64,000 bases of DNA, taken from NCBI RefSeq assembly GCF_018614135.1, contig NZ_JAGGOW010000065.1, positions 1 through 64,000 of the forward strand, in the 5' to 3' direction. The notes beneath the pieces were generated by a model, which ran no database searches, was not told where the DNA came from, and saw only the letters and a list, made by a program, of their open reading frames with translations. The DNA comes from Streptomyces sp. ISL-66 (GTDB lineage Bacteria; Actinomycetota; Actinomycetes; Streptomycetales; Streptomycetaceae). The position numbers and the translations under genes are program-made. This document shows, one piece after another, positions 17,209-26,581 of the stretch. Positions within the stretch are counted from its first letter, which is position 1; every line of letters starts with the position of its first letter.

Positions 17209-19197
17209 TCAGGCGTTCCCGGGCGGACGGACGGCCCGCTTCCAGGCGGCATCGCGCAGCAGGCGCAGACCGTTGAGGCCGACGATGACGGTCGATCCCT
17301 CGTGGCCCAGCACGCCCAGCGGCAGCGGGAGGTGTCCGGCCAGGTCCCAGACGACCAGGGCCGAGATGAATGCGCCGGCGATGATCAGGTTCTGCGTCAC
17401 CAGGCGGCGCGCGGCGCGGGAGAGGGCGATCACGGCCGGTGTGGTGGCCAGCTCGTCCCGGACGATGACCGCGTCCGCCGTTTCCAGGGCGAGGTCGGAG
17501 CCGGCGCGGCCCATGGCGATGCCGACGTGAGCGGCGGCCAGCGCGGGGGCGTCGTTGACCCCGTCGCCGATGACCAGCAGCTTGCGCCCGGCCGCCTCCT
17601 GCTCGCGCACGGCGGCGACCTTGTCCTGGGGCAGCAGCCCGGCCCTGACGTCGGTGATGCCGACTTCGCCGGCGAGGCGGGCGGCGGCCCGCGCGTTGTC
17701 GCCGGTCAGAAGCATCGGCGTGGTGCCGGTCAGCGCGTGCAAGGCCTTTACGGTGCCCGCGGCGTCGGGGCGCAGCCGGTCGGCGATGCCGAGCACGCCG
17801 ACCGGGATCCCGTCGCGCTGGACGAGGACGGCGCTGCGCCCGCCGGCCTCCAGTTCGTCCGCCACCGGTGCGGCGTGCGCCGAGGCCGCCGCCGAAGCTG
17901 CGTCCAGCAGCCGCGCCGGGGTTCCGACCTGGAGGGTGTGACCGTTCACGACGGCCGTCACTCCGATGCCGGGGACGGAGGTGAAGTCGCGTACGTCGGC
18001 CAGGCGCAGACGCCGTTCGCGGGCTGCGGCCACCACGGCCCGGGCCAGGGGGTGTTCGCTGGGGTGTTCCGCGGCCGCGGCCAGGGCGAGCAGTCCGTCT
18101 TCGTCGAGGCCGCTGCCGGCCAGCGGGCGGATCTCGGTGACGCGCGGGGTGCCCTCGGTCAGCGTGCCGGTCTTGTCGAGTGCGACCGCGTCGACCTGTC
18201 CGAGGCGTTCCATGACGACGGCGGACTTCACCAGCACGCCGTGGCGTCCGGCGGTGGCGATGGCGGACAGCAGCGGCGGCATGGTGGCCAGGACGACGGC
18301 GCACGGCGATGCGACGATCATGAACGTCATGGCCCTCAGGAGAGAGCCGGTGAGGTCCGTGCCGAAAGCCAACGGGACGGCGAAGACGGTCAGGGTGGCG
18401 GCGACCATGCCGAGTGAGTAGCGCTGTTCGACCTTCTCGATGAAGAGCTGGGTGGGTGCCTTGGTCGCGGATGCCTCCTCGACCATGGCCACGATCCGGG
18501 CGATCACTGAGTCGGAGGCCTCGCGCTCCACCGCGACCCGCAGGGCACCGGCGGCGTTGACCGTCCCCGCGAACACCTCGTCGCCGATCTCCTTCACCAC
18601 CGGCAGGGGCTCTCCGGTGACGGCTGCCTGGTCGACCTCGCTGACGCCGTCCAGCACCCGGCCGTCGGCGGCGACGCGTTCGCCGGGGCGGATCAGGATG
18701 ATGTCCCCGACCTTGAGGTCCTCGGCGGCGACCGCCTCCTCCCGGCCGCCCGCGGTCAGACGGGTGGCGGCGGGGGGCGCGGCGTCGAGCAGGCCGCGCA
18801 CCGCGTCCTGGGTGCGTGCCGTGGCCAGTGCCTCCAGCGCACCGGAGGTGGCGAAGATGACGATCAGCAGCGCGCCGTCCCTCACCTGTCCGATCGACGC
18901 CGCGCCGATCGCGGCGACGATCATCAGCAGGTCCACGTCCAGGGTCTTGTCCCGCAGGGCCCGCAACCCGGTCCAGGCCGGCTCCCAGCCGCCGGTGACG
19001 TAGACAGCGGCGTACAGCGGGCCCCACGCCCACGCCGGTGCGCCGGTCGGTTGGAGGGGCAGCGCGAGCAGGAAGAGCGCCAGAGCGGCCGCGGCCCAGC
19101 GGACCTCCGTGAGCGCGAGCACGCGCGTGCGGCGCCGCTGTGGCGCCGAAGCGGCTTCCCCGGCCCGTTGAGGGCGTTGGAGCAGGACAGAAGGCAT
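17209..19197 (-). CDS. P1B-type heavy-metal-exporting ATPase (Zn/Cd class)
   Basis: A 662-residue P-type ATPase that pumps divalent metal out of the cell. The membrane metal site has ASPCAV; the SPC motif is typical of Zn/Cd/Pb pumps and differs from the CPC of copper pumps. Other landmarks are TGEPLPVVKE (actuator), DKTGTLTEG (phosphorylated Asp), the AEHPSEHPLA His-Pro of the N domain, and GDGVNDAPAL (hinge). There is no N-terminal HMA or His-rich metal-binding domain, so it belongs to the short form. It is divergent from an ArsR-type sensor with a zinc-site signature, and the operator lies between them, which fits induction by excess zinc or cadmium. Confidence 0.92.
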   Translation of the reverse strand: MPSVLLQRPQRAGEAASAPQRRRTRVLALTEVRWAAAALALFLLALPLQPTGAPAWAWGPLYAAVYVTGGWEPAWTGLRALRDKTLDVDLLMIVAAIGAASIGQVRDGALLIVIFATSGALEALATARTQDAVRGLLDAAPPAATRLTAGGREEAVAAEDLKVGDIILIRPGERVAADGRVLDGVSEVDQAAVTGEPLPVVKEIGDEVFAGTVNAAGALRVAVEREASDSVIARIVAMVEEASATKAPTQLFIEKVEQRYSLGMVAATLTVFAVPLAFGTDLTGSLLRAMTFMIVASPCAVVLATMPPLLSAIATAGRHGVLVKSAVVMERLGQVDAVALDKTGTLTEGTPRVTEIRPLAGSGLDEDGLLALAAAAEHPSEHPLARAVVAAARERRLRLADVRDFTSVPGIGVTAVVNGHTLQVGTPARLLDAASAAASAHAAPVADELEAGGRSAVLVQRDGIPVGVLGIADRLRPDAAGTVKALHALTGTTPMLLTGDNARAAARLAGEVGITDVRAGLLPQDKVAAVREQEAAGRKLLVIGDGVNDAPALAAAHVGIAMGRAGSDLALETADAVIVRDELATTPAVIALSRAARRLVTQNLIIAGAFISALVVWDLAGHLPLPLGVLGHEGSTVIVGLNGLRLLRDAAWKRAVRPPGNA

Positions 19198-19263
19198 GAC
19201 AAATCAACCCTTCACGGACGGGCGGGCGAACGAGGGACGACTACGCCTCCAACATACAGGAAC

Positions 19264-19283
19264 ATCTGAACAGGTCTTCAGAT
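19264..19283. promoter_or_regulatory. ArsR/SmtB-type operator between metal pump and repressor
   Basis: ATCTGAA and TTCAGAT are perfect 7-bp arms separated by CAGGTC. This matches the usual 12-2-12 layout of SmtB/CzrA operators, with TGAA and TTCA half sites. It lies 67 bases upstream of the ATPase start and 13 bases before the repressor start, so one dimer could control both directions. Confidence 0.8.
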
Positions 19284-19295
19284 ATCGCCGCTAAG

Positions 19296-19721
19296 ATGGC
19301 CACCATGGGCCACGCAATGGACGACAAGAACTCCGCCACCACGCGCGAACGCCTGGACGCCGTGGGCACCGCGGACGTCGCCGCGACCCTCCAGGCCCTC
19401 GCGACCCCCTCGCGGCTGTACATCCTCGCCCGCCTCCAGGAAGGCCCGTGCGCGGTCGGCGACCTCGCCGAGGCCGTCGGCATGGAACCGTCCGCCTGCT
19501 CCCACCAGCTGCGCCTGCTGCGCAACCTCGGCCTGGTCGCCGGCGCACGCCAGGGCCGCTCGATCGTCTACTCCCTCTACGACCACCACGTCGCCGAGCT
19601 GCTCGACCAGGCCCTCTTCCACGTCGAGCACCTGCGCCTGGGACTCCACGACACGGCCGCCGACGCCGCCGACGCCGCCGCCGCCGAGATCACGGACCGC
19701 CGAGCAGCGCGTCGGGCATAA
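19296..19721 (+). CDS. ArsR/SmtB-family metal-sensing repressor (CzrA-like)
   Basis: A 141-residue winged-helix repressor. The recognition helix region is GDLAEAVGMEPSACSHQLRL. The C-terminal alpha-5 helix reads DHHVAELLDQALFHVEH, which places Asp, His(+2), His(+13) and His(+16) exactly as the zinc site of CzrA/SmtB. The arsenic- or cadmium-type CxC near the recognition helix is absent. It should release DNA when zinc (or Co/Ni) is high and so induce the divergent exporter. ATG 19305 is an alternative start; neither has a strong ribosome site, and a leaderless transcript is possible. Its 3' end overlaps the convergent ABC gene by 32 bases. Confidence 0.9.
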   Translation: MATMGHAMDDKNSATTRERLDAVGTADVAATLQALATPSRLYILARLQEGPCAVGDLAEAVGMEPSACSHQLRLLRNLGLVAGARQGRSIVYSLYDHHVAELLDQALFHVEHLRLGLHDTAADAADAAAAEITDRRAARRA

Positions 19722-21183
19722 CCGCCCGGGCGCCGTGACTCCTCCGCGGTGCGCTCAGCCGGTCGGCCGGCCCCTCCCCGACGATGCGTCCCGCGTCCAG
19801 GACCGCGAACCGGTCGGCCAGGCGGGCCGCGGCCTCGAGGTCGTGGGTGATGAACACCAGGGTGAGTTCCGTGCGTTCGCGCAGTCGGTTCAGTACGTCG
19901 ACGATGGCGCGGCGCGTGACGGGGTCGAGACCGGAGGTGATCTCGTCGCAGATGAGGACTCGCGGCTCCGCCAGCAGGGCCCGGGCGAGTGCGGCCCGCT
20001 GGAGTTCACCGCCCGAGAGCCCGCCGGGCCGGCGCTCGGCGAGGCTCGCGGTCAGGCCCAGTTCCTCAAGGGTCGCCGCGGCCGCCCGGCGCGCGCCCGG
20101 CCGGCCCGCCCCCCGCAGCCGCACCGCGCTGCGGGCGACCTGGTCGAGGACGGGCCGGTGCTCGTCGAAGGCGGCCTTCGCGTCCTGGAACACGTACTGC
20201 ACTGCGGCCAGTTCGGCCCTCGTGCGCGATCGCAGGCTGCGCGGCAGCGGGGTGCCCTCGAACAGGACCGTACCGTCGTACGCGCAGTGCAGGCCGGCCA
20301 GGCAGCGTCCCAGGGTGGTCTTGCCGCTGCCGGAGCGGCCGACGAGCGCCAGGCACTCCCCCACCGCCACCGAGAACCCGATGTCGCTCAGCACGTCGAC
20401 GGCGCCCCGGGCCGCGCGGTGCCGCGCGGTCAGGCCTTGCGCCTCAAGGCGTACGGGCCCGCGCGGGCGGGCTGTTCGCGCTGCGCCGGACGCCTCCCGC
20501 GGGAGGTCGGCCGGAAGGTCGGTGAGGACCGACGATGCCGGCCCTCGGTCCACGACGCGGCCTTCCCGCATGACCACGACCTCGTCGGCCAGCTCCCGCA
20601 CCACGTCCAGGTCGTGGCTGAGCAGGACGACGGCGATGCCCCGGCGCGCCACCGCCGCCAGTTCCGCGACGATGCCCTGTTTGGTGAGGACGTCCTGCCC
20701 GGTGGTGGGTTCGTCGGCGACGATGACGCGGGGGCCCAGCAGCAGTGCCTGCGCCAGGACGACCCGCTGCTGCTGCCCGCCGGAGAGTTGGTGGGGGAAC
20801 CTGCGCAGCACGGCGGCGGGGTCCGGGATCTGCGCGAGGCGCAGGGCCCGCTCGACACGCCCTCGGATCTCGCCCCGGTCTCCTCCCCGGCGGGCGGCGA
20901 TGTCCCGCAGCAGGGCTCCCACGCGGCGGGCGGGATTGAGGACGGCGGCGGGGTGCTGGGGTACGTAGCCCACCGCGTCCCCCGCCGTGGTGACCGTGCC
21001 TTCGACCGTGGCGCCCCGGGGGTATTCGCCGAGCAGGGCGAGACCCGTGGTGGTCTTGCCGCTGCCGGACGGGCCGATGACGGCCGTGACCTTGCCCGCG
21101 TGGGCCTCGAGGCTCACGCCGTCGACGATCGCCCGCCCGCCGATCTCCACCCGAAGGTCTCGCACCTCTGCGACGGGGCTCAT
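19690..21183 (-). CDS. Opp/Nik-type ABC importer, two ATPase domains fused
   Basis: A 497-residue protein with two complete ABC cassettes. The first (about 1-220) has Walker A GPSGSGKTTTG, signature LSGGQQQRV and Walker B VIVADEPTT. The second (about 245-480) has GRSGSGKTTLGR, LSGGELQRA and VLICDEITSGLD. It corresponds to NikD plus NikE (or OppD plus OppF) in one chain and powers the two permeases encoded upstream. It is the last gene of the ten-gene operon. Its ATG overlaps the permease stop by four bases, and its end overlaps the convergent arsR gene. Confidence 0.92.
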   Translation of the reverse strand: MSPVAEVRDLRVEIGGRAIVDGVSLEAHAGKVTAVIGPSGSGKTTTGLALLGEYPRGATVEGTVTTAGDAVGYVPQHPAAVLNPARRVGALLRDIAARRGGDRGEIRGRVERALRLAQIPDPAAVLRRFPHQLSGGQQQRVVLAQALLLGPRVIVADEPTTGQDVLTKQGIVAELAAVARRGIAVVLLSHDLDVVRELADEVVVMREGRVVDRGPASSVLTDLPADLPREASGAARTARPRGPVRLEAQGLTARHRAARGAVDVLSDIGFSVAVGECLALVGRSGSGKTTLGRCLAGLHCAYDGTVLFEGTPLPRSLRSRTRAELAAVQYVFQDAKAAFDEHRPVLDQVARSAVRLRGAGRPGARRAAAATLEELGLTASLAERRPGGLSGGELQRAALARALLAEPRVLICDEITSGLDPVTRRAIVDVLNRLRERTELTLVFITHDLEAAARLADRFAVLDAGRIVGEGPADRLSAPRRSHGARAVMPDALLGGP

Positions 21184-21989
21184 GGCTGCGTTCCCTTCGT
21201 GTGGTCCGGTCGGTGGAGGACCGCGTCGAACAGCAGGTTGGTGCCCATGGACAGGGCGGCGATGAGGAGGGCGGGAACCACTACGGCCCACGGCTGGAGG
21301 AAGAGGCCGGTGCGGTTGCGGTCGACCATCACCGCCCAGTCGGCGGCGTCCGGCTGGACGCCCACACCGAGGAAGGCCGCCGTGGCGACCAGGTACAGGG
21401 CGCCGGTCAGCCGGATCCCGGCGTCGGCGGCGAGGGTGCGGCGCATGGAGCGCGCCACGTAGCCCGTCGCGGTGCGCCACCAGGACTCTCCCTGCATCCG
21501 CAGCGCTTCGACGGCGGGCCGCGCGGATACCTCCACGGCCGCCGCGTGGACGACACGTGCCGCGTCGGGCACGGCGGCCAGCCCGACCAGGGCCGTCAGC
21601 CCGGCGGGACCGGGGGTGAGCGTCGCCGCGACCAGCAGCACCAGGAGCAGCGAGGGGACGGCGATCACCACGTCCAGGGGCCGCATCAGCACCTCCTCCA
21701 GCCAGGTACGGCGGGTGAGGGCGGCGGCGAGGCCCAGGGGAAGGGCGACGAGGTAGGCGAGCGCGGTCGCCGCGAGGGCCACCAGGACGACGGACCGGCC
21801 GCCGAGCAGCACCTGGTGCCAGACGTCGCGGCCGGTGAAGTCGGTGCCGAGCCGGTGACCCGGGCCGGTGACGAAGGAGACGGATCGCGGACCGGGGGGA
21901 CCGGCCACCAGCGGGCCCAGGAGGGCGACCAGCAGCGGTACGGCGATCAGCCCGACGGCGAGCGCGTACCTCGCCGGGGTGTGCTTCAT
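21180..21989 (-). CDS. Opp/Nik-type ABC permease (NikC/DppC-like)
   Basis: A 269-residue BPD-family membrane protein with an N-terminal helix (ALAVGLIAVPLLVALLGPLVA), a periplasmic LGTDFTGRDVWHQVLLG segment typical of DppC/NikC, and five further helices. The coupling (EAA) loop lies around EALRMQGESWWRTATGYVAR. It forms the channel with the NikB-like permease. ATGA overlaps join it to the genes before and after. The transported ligand is probably a metal chelate, judged from the operon, but OppC-like peptide transport cannot be excluded from this protein alone. Confidence 0.9.
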   Translation of the reverse strand: MKHTPARYALAVGLIAVPLLVALLGPLVAGPPGPRSVSFVTGPGHRLGTDFTGRDVWHQVLLGGRSVVLVALAATALAYLVALPLGLAAALTRRTWLEEVLMRPLDVVIAVPSLLLVLLVAATLTPGPAGLTALVGLAAVPDAARVVHAAAVEVSARPAVEALRMQGESWWRTATGYVARSMRRTLAADAGIRLTGALYLVATAAFLGVGVQPDAADWAVMVDRNRTGLFLQPWAVVVPALLIAALSMGTNLLFDAVLHRPDHTKGTQP

Positions 21990-22933
21990 GCCGCCACCTG
22001 CGAACGGGGGGCAAAGCGGCGGGCGACCAGGTCGGCCGCGAGGTTGACCAGGACGGTGACGACGCCGAAGACGACGGCCATGCCCTGCACGACGGGCACG
22101 TCCCGGGCGGCGACGGCCTCGATGAGCACGGTGCCCAGGCCCCGGATGACGAAGAGGGCCTCCACGACGATGACTCCGCTCAGCAGCCAGTCGCAGGTGC
22201 GCGCCAGTTGCTGCGTCGCCGGGGCGAGGGCGTTGGGCAGGGCGTGCGTCCAGCGGATGCGGGAAGCGCGGACCCCGTAGCGTCGCGCCTGGGCGACGTA
22301 CGGCGAGGCCATGGCGTCGATCATCCCGGCGCGCACCAGGCGGCTGATGGTGCACACCGGCCGCGACAGCAGGACGATCACCGGCAGCACGAGGACGGCG
22401 GGCTCGGAGAAGACGTCCGCGCCCACGGCGGTGGGTGGCAGCCAGCCGAGCCATAGTCCGAACAGGGTGGCCAGGAGCACCCCGAAGGCGAATTCGGGTA
22501 CGGCGTGCACGGCGAGGGTCAGCGCGCTGACGGTCCGGTCCAGCGGGCCGCCTTCCCGGCGGGCCGCCAGGACCCCGAGCCCGACGGAGAGCGGGACGAG
22601 GAGCCCGAGGGTGACGGTGGCGAGGACGAGGGTGGGGGCGAGGCCCGAGGCCAGGTAGCCGGTGACGGGACGGCCGGTGACCAGGGAGGTGCCGAGGTCG
22701 CCGTGCAGCATGCCGGTGACCCACTCCAGGAGCCGTTCGGCCGCCGGCCGGTCCAGGCCCATGGCCTCACGGATGCGGGCGATGCGCTCGGGGTCGGGCT
22801 GGTCCCCGGCGAGGGCGACGGCGGCGTCACCGGGCAGGGCCTCGGTGAGCACGAAGACGAACAGGACGACGGCCGCCGTCTGCCCCAGACCGAGGAGCAA
22901 GCGGTGGCTCGCCCAGGACAGGTGGAGCGTCAC
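21986..22933 (-). CDS. Opp/Nik-type ABC permease (NikB/DppB-like)
   Basis: A 315-residue permease. The first helix (LLLGLGQTAAVVLFVFVLTEALPGD) is followed by the LPGDAA and DPERIARIREAMGLDRP segment typical of DppB/NikB. The C-terminal half carries the remaining helices and the coupling loop near ASPYVAQARRYGVRASRI. GTG 22933 overlaps the binding-protein stop by four bases. With the NikC-like partner it builds the transmembrane part of the importer at the inner end of the metallophore operon. Confidence 0.9.
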   Translation of the reverse strand: MTLHLSWASHRLLLGLGQTAAVVLFVFVLTEALPGDAAVALAGDQPDPERIARIREAMGLDRPAAERLLEWVTGMLHGDLGTSLVTGRPVTGYLASGLAPTLVLATVTLGLLVPLSVGLGVLAARREGGPLDRTVSALTLAVHAVPEFAFGVLLATLFGLWLGWLPPTAVGADVFSEPAVLVLPVIVLLSRPVCTISRLVRAGMIDAMASPYVAQARRYGVRASRIRWTHALPNALAPATQQLARTCDWLLSGVIVVEALFVIRGLGTVLIEAVAARDVPVVQGMAVVFGVVTVLVNLAADLVARRFAPRSQVAA

Positions 22934-24498
22934 GCGAGCCAGATCTTGTCGAAGCGGGCCCAGTCGAGGGTGTTGGCGGGGGCTTCCTTGGACACCCCGC
23001 GCACCTTGGGGGCCGTGGCGACGATCCAGTCGGCGAACCCCCAGATCAGGAAGCCGCCCTCGTCGTGGAGCCGACGCTGCATCCGCTCGTACAGCGCCGC
23101 GCGCTGGGTGGCGTCGCGGGTGGACTGGGCCTGCTGGTACAGGTCGTCGAAGTCCTTGTGCTGCCACTTGGTGGCGTTGGTGGTGGAGCCGGTCAGCAGC
23201 CGCTGCGAGATGTGGGACTCGATGGGCATGGCGCCGGACCGGTAGGAGGCGAAGGTTCCGGAGTTCAGGATGTCCTTCCAGTAGGTGTCCTTGTTGCCGA
23301 CCTTGACCTCGACCGTGACGCCGGCCTTGGCCGCCTGCTCCTTGAAGATGCCGGCGGCCTCGATGAGGCCGGTGGCGGCGGGGGCGGTGTCGAGGGTGAC
23401 CTTGAGCCCCGCGACGCCGGCCTCCGCCAGCAGCGCGCGGGCCTTCTCCAGGTCCTGGGTGCGCTGCGGCAGACCGGACGCGTAGTACTGGTAGCCCTTG
23501 CCGAAGAGGTCGTTGCCGACCTCGCCCGCGCCGGAGAGAGCTCCGTCGAGGAGTTCCTTGCGGTCGGCGATGAGGAAGAAGGCCTGGCGGACCCGCTTGT
23601 CGTCGAACGGCGCCCTGTCCGTCTTCATCACGAAGCCCTGCATGGCGCTGCCCGGCAGGCGTACGACGTCGATCTTGCCCTTGCCCTCGTGGGCGCGGGC
23701 GGTGGCCGGGTTGAGTTCGTGGGCGTACTCGACCTGGCCGCCCAGCAAGGCGCTCACGCGGGCCGATTCCTCCGTCGCGACGACGAATTCGAGCTCGTCG
23801 AGGTGGGGGGCGCCCTCCCAGTAGGCGTCGTTGCGCTTGACGACGAGAGAGCTGCCGGGTTTGAAGGAGACGAAGCTGAACGGCCCGGATCCGACGGGCT
23901 CGTCGAAGGAGGTCGCGTCCTTGGGGACGATGTACGCGCCGAAGGCCGCGAGGACGTTGGGGAACTCCGCGTACGGGCGCTTGAGCTTGAACTCGACGGT
24001 GGTCGCGTCCACGGCGCGGCTCGCGGCGAGGTCGATGGGCTCCAGCGAGGCCTTGGCCCGGAAGGTGCCCTTGGGGTCGGCGATCCTGGCGTAGCTGTGG
24101 AGGACGTCTTCGGCGGTGACCGGCTCGCCGTTGTGGAAGGCGGCCTCGCGCAGGGTGATCCGCCAGGTGTCGAGGGCCTCGTTCGGCTCCCATCGTTCGG
24201 CGAGCCTCGCCACCGGCGCGAGGTCCGCGCCGAAGTCGGCGAGCTTGTCGAACAGGGCCTTGGCGCGGGCGGCGTCGACGAACAGGTTGGCCTGGTGTGG
24301 GTCGAGGGTCTCGTTGGCTCCGCCGCCGGCAAAGGCGGCGCGCAGCCGGCCGCCCTGCTTCGCGGGACCGGCCGCGGCGTTCTTGGCGTCCGGCTCGGCG
24401 GATCCGCCGCTGCCGCATCCCGCGGTGAGGGCCATCGCGGTGGCGCTGCCGGCGATGATGAAACCCCTTCGGGCGAGGCCGCTGGGCTGGTCGTTCAT
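22930..24498 (-). CDS. Family 5 solute-binding lipoprotein (NikA/CntA/DppA class)
   Basis: A 522-residue extracellular lipoprotein. The signal has ARRGFIIAG, then a hydrophobic core and a lipobox LTAGC with Cys28 as the lipidated residue; the twin arginines suggest possible Tat export. The mature part has the SBP family 5 hallmarks RITLREAAFHNGEPVTAEDV and the C-terminal DEGGFLIWGF lobe. In staphylopine-type systems, members of this family bind a metal-opine complex (CntA); others bind nickel or peptides. Its place in an operon with biosynthetic genes and an exporter suggests it captures the returning metallophore. Confidence 0.88.
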   Translation of the reverse strand: MNDQPSGLARRGFIIAGSATAMALTAGCGSGGSAEPDAKNAAAGPAKQGGRLRAAFAGGGANETLDPHQANLFVDAARAKALFDKLADFGADLAPVARLAERWEPNEALDTWRITLREAAFHNGEPVTAEDVLHSYARIADPKGTFRAKASLEPIDLAASRAVDATTVEFKLKRPYAEFPNVLAAFGAYIVPKDATSFDEPVGSGPFSFVSFKPGSSLVVKRNDAYWEGAPHLDELEFVVATEESARVSALLGGQVEYAHELNPATARAHEGKGKIDVVRLPGSAMQGFVMKTDRAPFDDKRVRQAFFLIADRKELLDGALSGAGEVGNDLFGKGYQYYASGLPQRTQDLEKARALLAEAGVAGLKVTLDTAPAATGLIEAAGIFKEQAAKAGVTVEVKVGNKDTYWKDILNSGTFASYRSGAMPIESHISQRLLTGSTTNATKWQHKDFDDLYQQAQSTRDATQRAALYERMQRRLHDEGGFLIWGFADWIVATAPKVRGVSKEAPANTLDWARFDKIWLA

Positions 24499-25307
24499 GA
24501 GGTGCTGTCTCCGTTGCTGTGACCGGGCTCGAGCCGGGCGATCAGGTGAAGGCGGTCGGAACTCGCGCTCCGTTGGGGGGCCTGTCCTTCGCTCCAGGAC
24601 GGTTCGGTGCGCGGGCCGGGCCGGTCGTAGAGGTCGAGGACCTCGAAGCCGGCCGTGGTGAGGAAGTACCGGAGCTCCTGCGGGAAGAGCAGGCGCCAGG
24701 CGGAGTGCTGCTCGGTCCGGGGCGATCCGTCGTCGGCCGTCCAGATCCTGCGGCGGCGCAGCAGTTGCGCCGCGTGGTCGACGTGGAGGGTGGTGCGGGA
24801 GGTGTACGTGACTCCCCGCCAGGCGGCGGTCGCGGTACGGGGCCCGTCCAGCAGTTCGGTGTTGCCGAGGAAGAAGGCGCCGTTGCGCATCTCGGCGACC
24901 AGCAGTCCACCCGGGGTGAGGTGGGCGCGGCAGCGGGCGAGGAAGGCGGCGAGTTCGTCGTTGGTGTGGCAGTACAGGAAGGCGCTGTCCAGGCAGACGA
25001 TCGCGTCGAAGACGGCTCCGAGGCCGAAGTCCCGCATGTCGGCGCGGTGGTAGCCGGGGCCGGGGTGGCGGCTGCGGGCGTGCGCCAGCATGGCGTCCGA
25101 GGTGTCGATGCCGGTCACCTCGCGGCCGGCCCGGTGGTGCAGCCAGGCGGCGTCGCGGCCGGTGCCGCAGCCTACGTCGAGGAGGCGGGGGCCGGCGCCG
25201 TGGCGCACGAGCACGTCCTCGACCCAGCGGGCCGCCAGGTGTTCCGGGTCGGGGAAGCGCTCTTCATAGAGTTCGGGGTGGTCGCTGAGGAGGTTGCCGC
25301 TGGTCAC
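24495..25307 (-). CDS. SAM-dependent methyltransferase (class I)
   Basis: A 270-residue Rossmann methyltransferase. Motif I LLDVGCGTGRDAAWL lies at about residue 42, the acidic end of strand 2 at VTGIDTSDAMLAHA, motif II around RADMRDFGLGAVFDAIVCLD, and LTPGGLLVAEMRNG as post-II. The methyl acceptor is not evident; close families methylate small molecules and include nodulation-type N-methyltransferases. GTG 25307 overlaps the MFS stop. Inside a putative metallophore operon, N- or O-methylation of the chelator is the simplest reading, which is inference. Confidence 0.85.
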   Translation of the reverse strand: MTSGNLLSDHPELYEERFPDPEHLAARWVEDVLVRHGAGPRLLDVGCGTGRDAAWLHHRAGREVTGIDTSDAMLAHARSRHPGPGYHRADMRDFGLGAVFDAIVCLDSAFLYCHTNDELAAFLARCRAHLTPGGLLVAEMRNGAFFLGNTELLDGPRTATAAWRGVTYTSRTTLHVDHAAQLLRRRRIWTADDGSPRTEQHSAWRLLFPQELRYFLTTAGFEVLDLYDRPGPRTEPSWSEGQAPQRSASSDRLHLIARLEPGHSNGDSTS

Positions 25308-26581
25308 TTCGTCTCGCTTCGGGTGCGTACGTCGGCACGTGGGGGCAGGGGGTCGTCCGGTACGGAGTCGGGGGGCAGCGCGCGCCGCCGGTGCAGCCGT
25401 GCGACGGCCGCGGCCGAGGCGAGACCGAGGGCGAGGCAGCAGGCGTGGGGCAGCCAGGTCAGGCCGGTGTGTCCGGCGGTGTCCATGGCCCAGCCGATCC
25501 CGGCGTTGCCGACGGCGGCGGCGATGCCCGACACCGCGTAGAAGAGGCCGTAGTAGGTGCCGGTGAGGTTCTCGCGGCCGAAGGCGGGGATCAGCTCCAT
25601 CACGAACGGCTGGGCGATCATCACGCCGAGGTGGAGGAGCAGGGCGCCGGCCAGCACCAGCAGCAGGTACGCCGGGTGCGGGGCCGCGGCGCCCGAGACG
25701 AGCATCGGCGGGACGAAGCCCAGAGCCATGACCGCCAGGCCGGTGGCGATCCAGCGGGCGCGACTCCCGCGGGCCGCGAGCCCGCGGGTGATGCGCAGCT
25801 GGAAGCACAGATGGGCGACGGTTCCCGCGAGGAAGAGCAGACCGGTCGAACCGTCCCAGCCCGACGCCCGCGCCACCGCGTGGGGCAGCAGCAGGTACAG
25901 CTGGTTCTCCAGGCCGTACATGCCGACCATGGCGAGCGAGAAGGCGAGGAACCGGCGATTGCCGCTCACCTCCCGCCAGTCGCCGAGCACCCCGGTGTCG
26001 GGTGCGGGGGCCGCGCGGGCGGGCAGGACGAGGAGCTGCGCGAGGGTGAGTACGGCGAACACGGCTGCCGCGGTGACGGCGGCGGCCCGGAAGTCCACCA
26101 GGAGCAGGAGGCTGCCGAGCAGCGGGCCGAGCAGCGCGCCGGTGGTCGCGAAGACGTTGAACAGGGCGAAGGCCTCGGCTTTGCGCCCGCCCGCCTCCTG
26201 GGCGACGTACGTCCGGACGGCGGGGTTGAAGAGGGCCCCCGCGAGCCCGCTGAGTATGGAGGCGCCGATCAGCAGCGGCAGCGCGTCGCCGAGGGCGAAC
26301 AGGGCGAAGCCGAGGGTGCGCAGGGCGCAGCCCGCGATGATCACCCCGCGGGCGCCGAGCCGGTCGGCGGCCGAGCCTCCGATGGGGAACAGCCCCTGCT
26401 GGCTGAGGTTGCGCAGGCCCAGGACCACGCCGACGACGGCCGCCGACATGCCGAGGTCGTCGGTCAGGTGGATGGCGAGGTACGGGATGAGCAGGTAGAA
26501 GCCGGTGTTGACGCCGAGCTGGTTGACGAGGAGCAGGCGTACGGGGAGGGGGAAGCTCCGTACGGCGGCAAGGGTTCTCAC
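25304..26581 (-). CDS. MFS exporter in metallophore operon
   Basis: A 425-residue major facilitator with 12 predicted helices. The loop 2-3 motif is GGSAADRLGARGVIIAG (motif A-like), and there is a long central loop around GVLGDWREVSGNRRF. It resembles drug/metabolite:H+ antiporters such as those that export siderophores. Biosynthetic metallophore operons commonly carry one MFS exporter next to an ABC importer (CntE in staphylopine loci), and that pairing occurs here. GTG 26581 overlaps the epimerase stop by four bases. Confidence 0.88.
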   Translation of the reverse strand: MRTLAAVRSFPLPVRLLLVNQLGVNTGFYLLIPYLAIHLTDDLGMSAAVVGVVLGLRNLSQQGLFPIGGSAADRLGARGVIIAGCALRTLGFALFALGDALPLLIGASILSGLAGALFNPAVRTYVAQEAGGRKAEAFALFNVFATTGALLGPLLGSLLLLVDFRAAAVTAAAVFAVLTLAQLLVLPARAAPAPDTGVLGDWREVSGNRRFLAFSLAMVGMYGLENQLYLLLPHAVARASGWDGSTGLLFLAGTVAHLCFQLRITRGLAARGSRARWIATGLAVMALGFVPPMLVSGAAAPHPAYLLLVLAGALLLHLGVMIAQPFVMELIPAFGRENLTGTYYGLFYAVSGIAAAVGNAGIGWAMDTAGHTGLTWLPHACCLALGLASAAAVARLHRRRALPPDSVPDDPLPPRADVRTRSETK

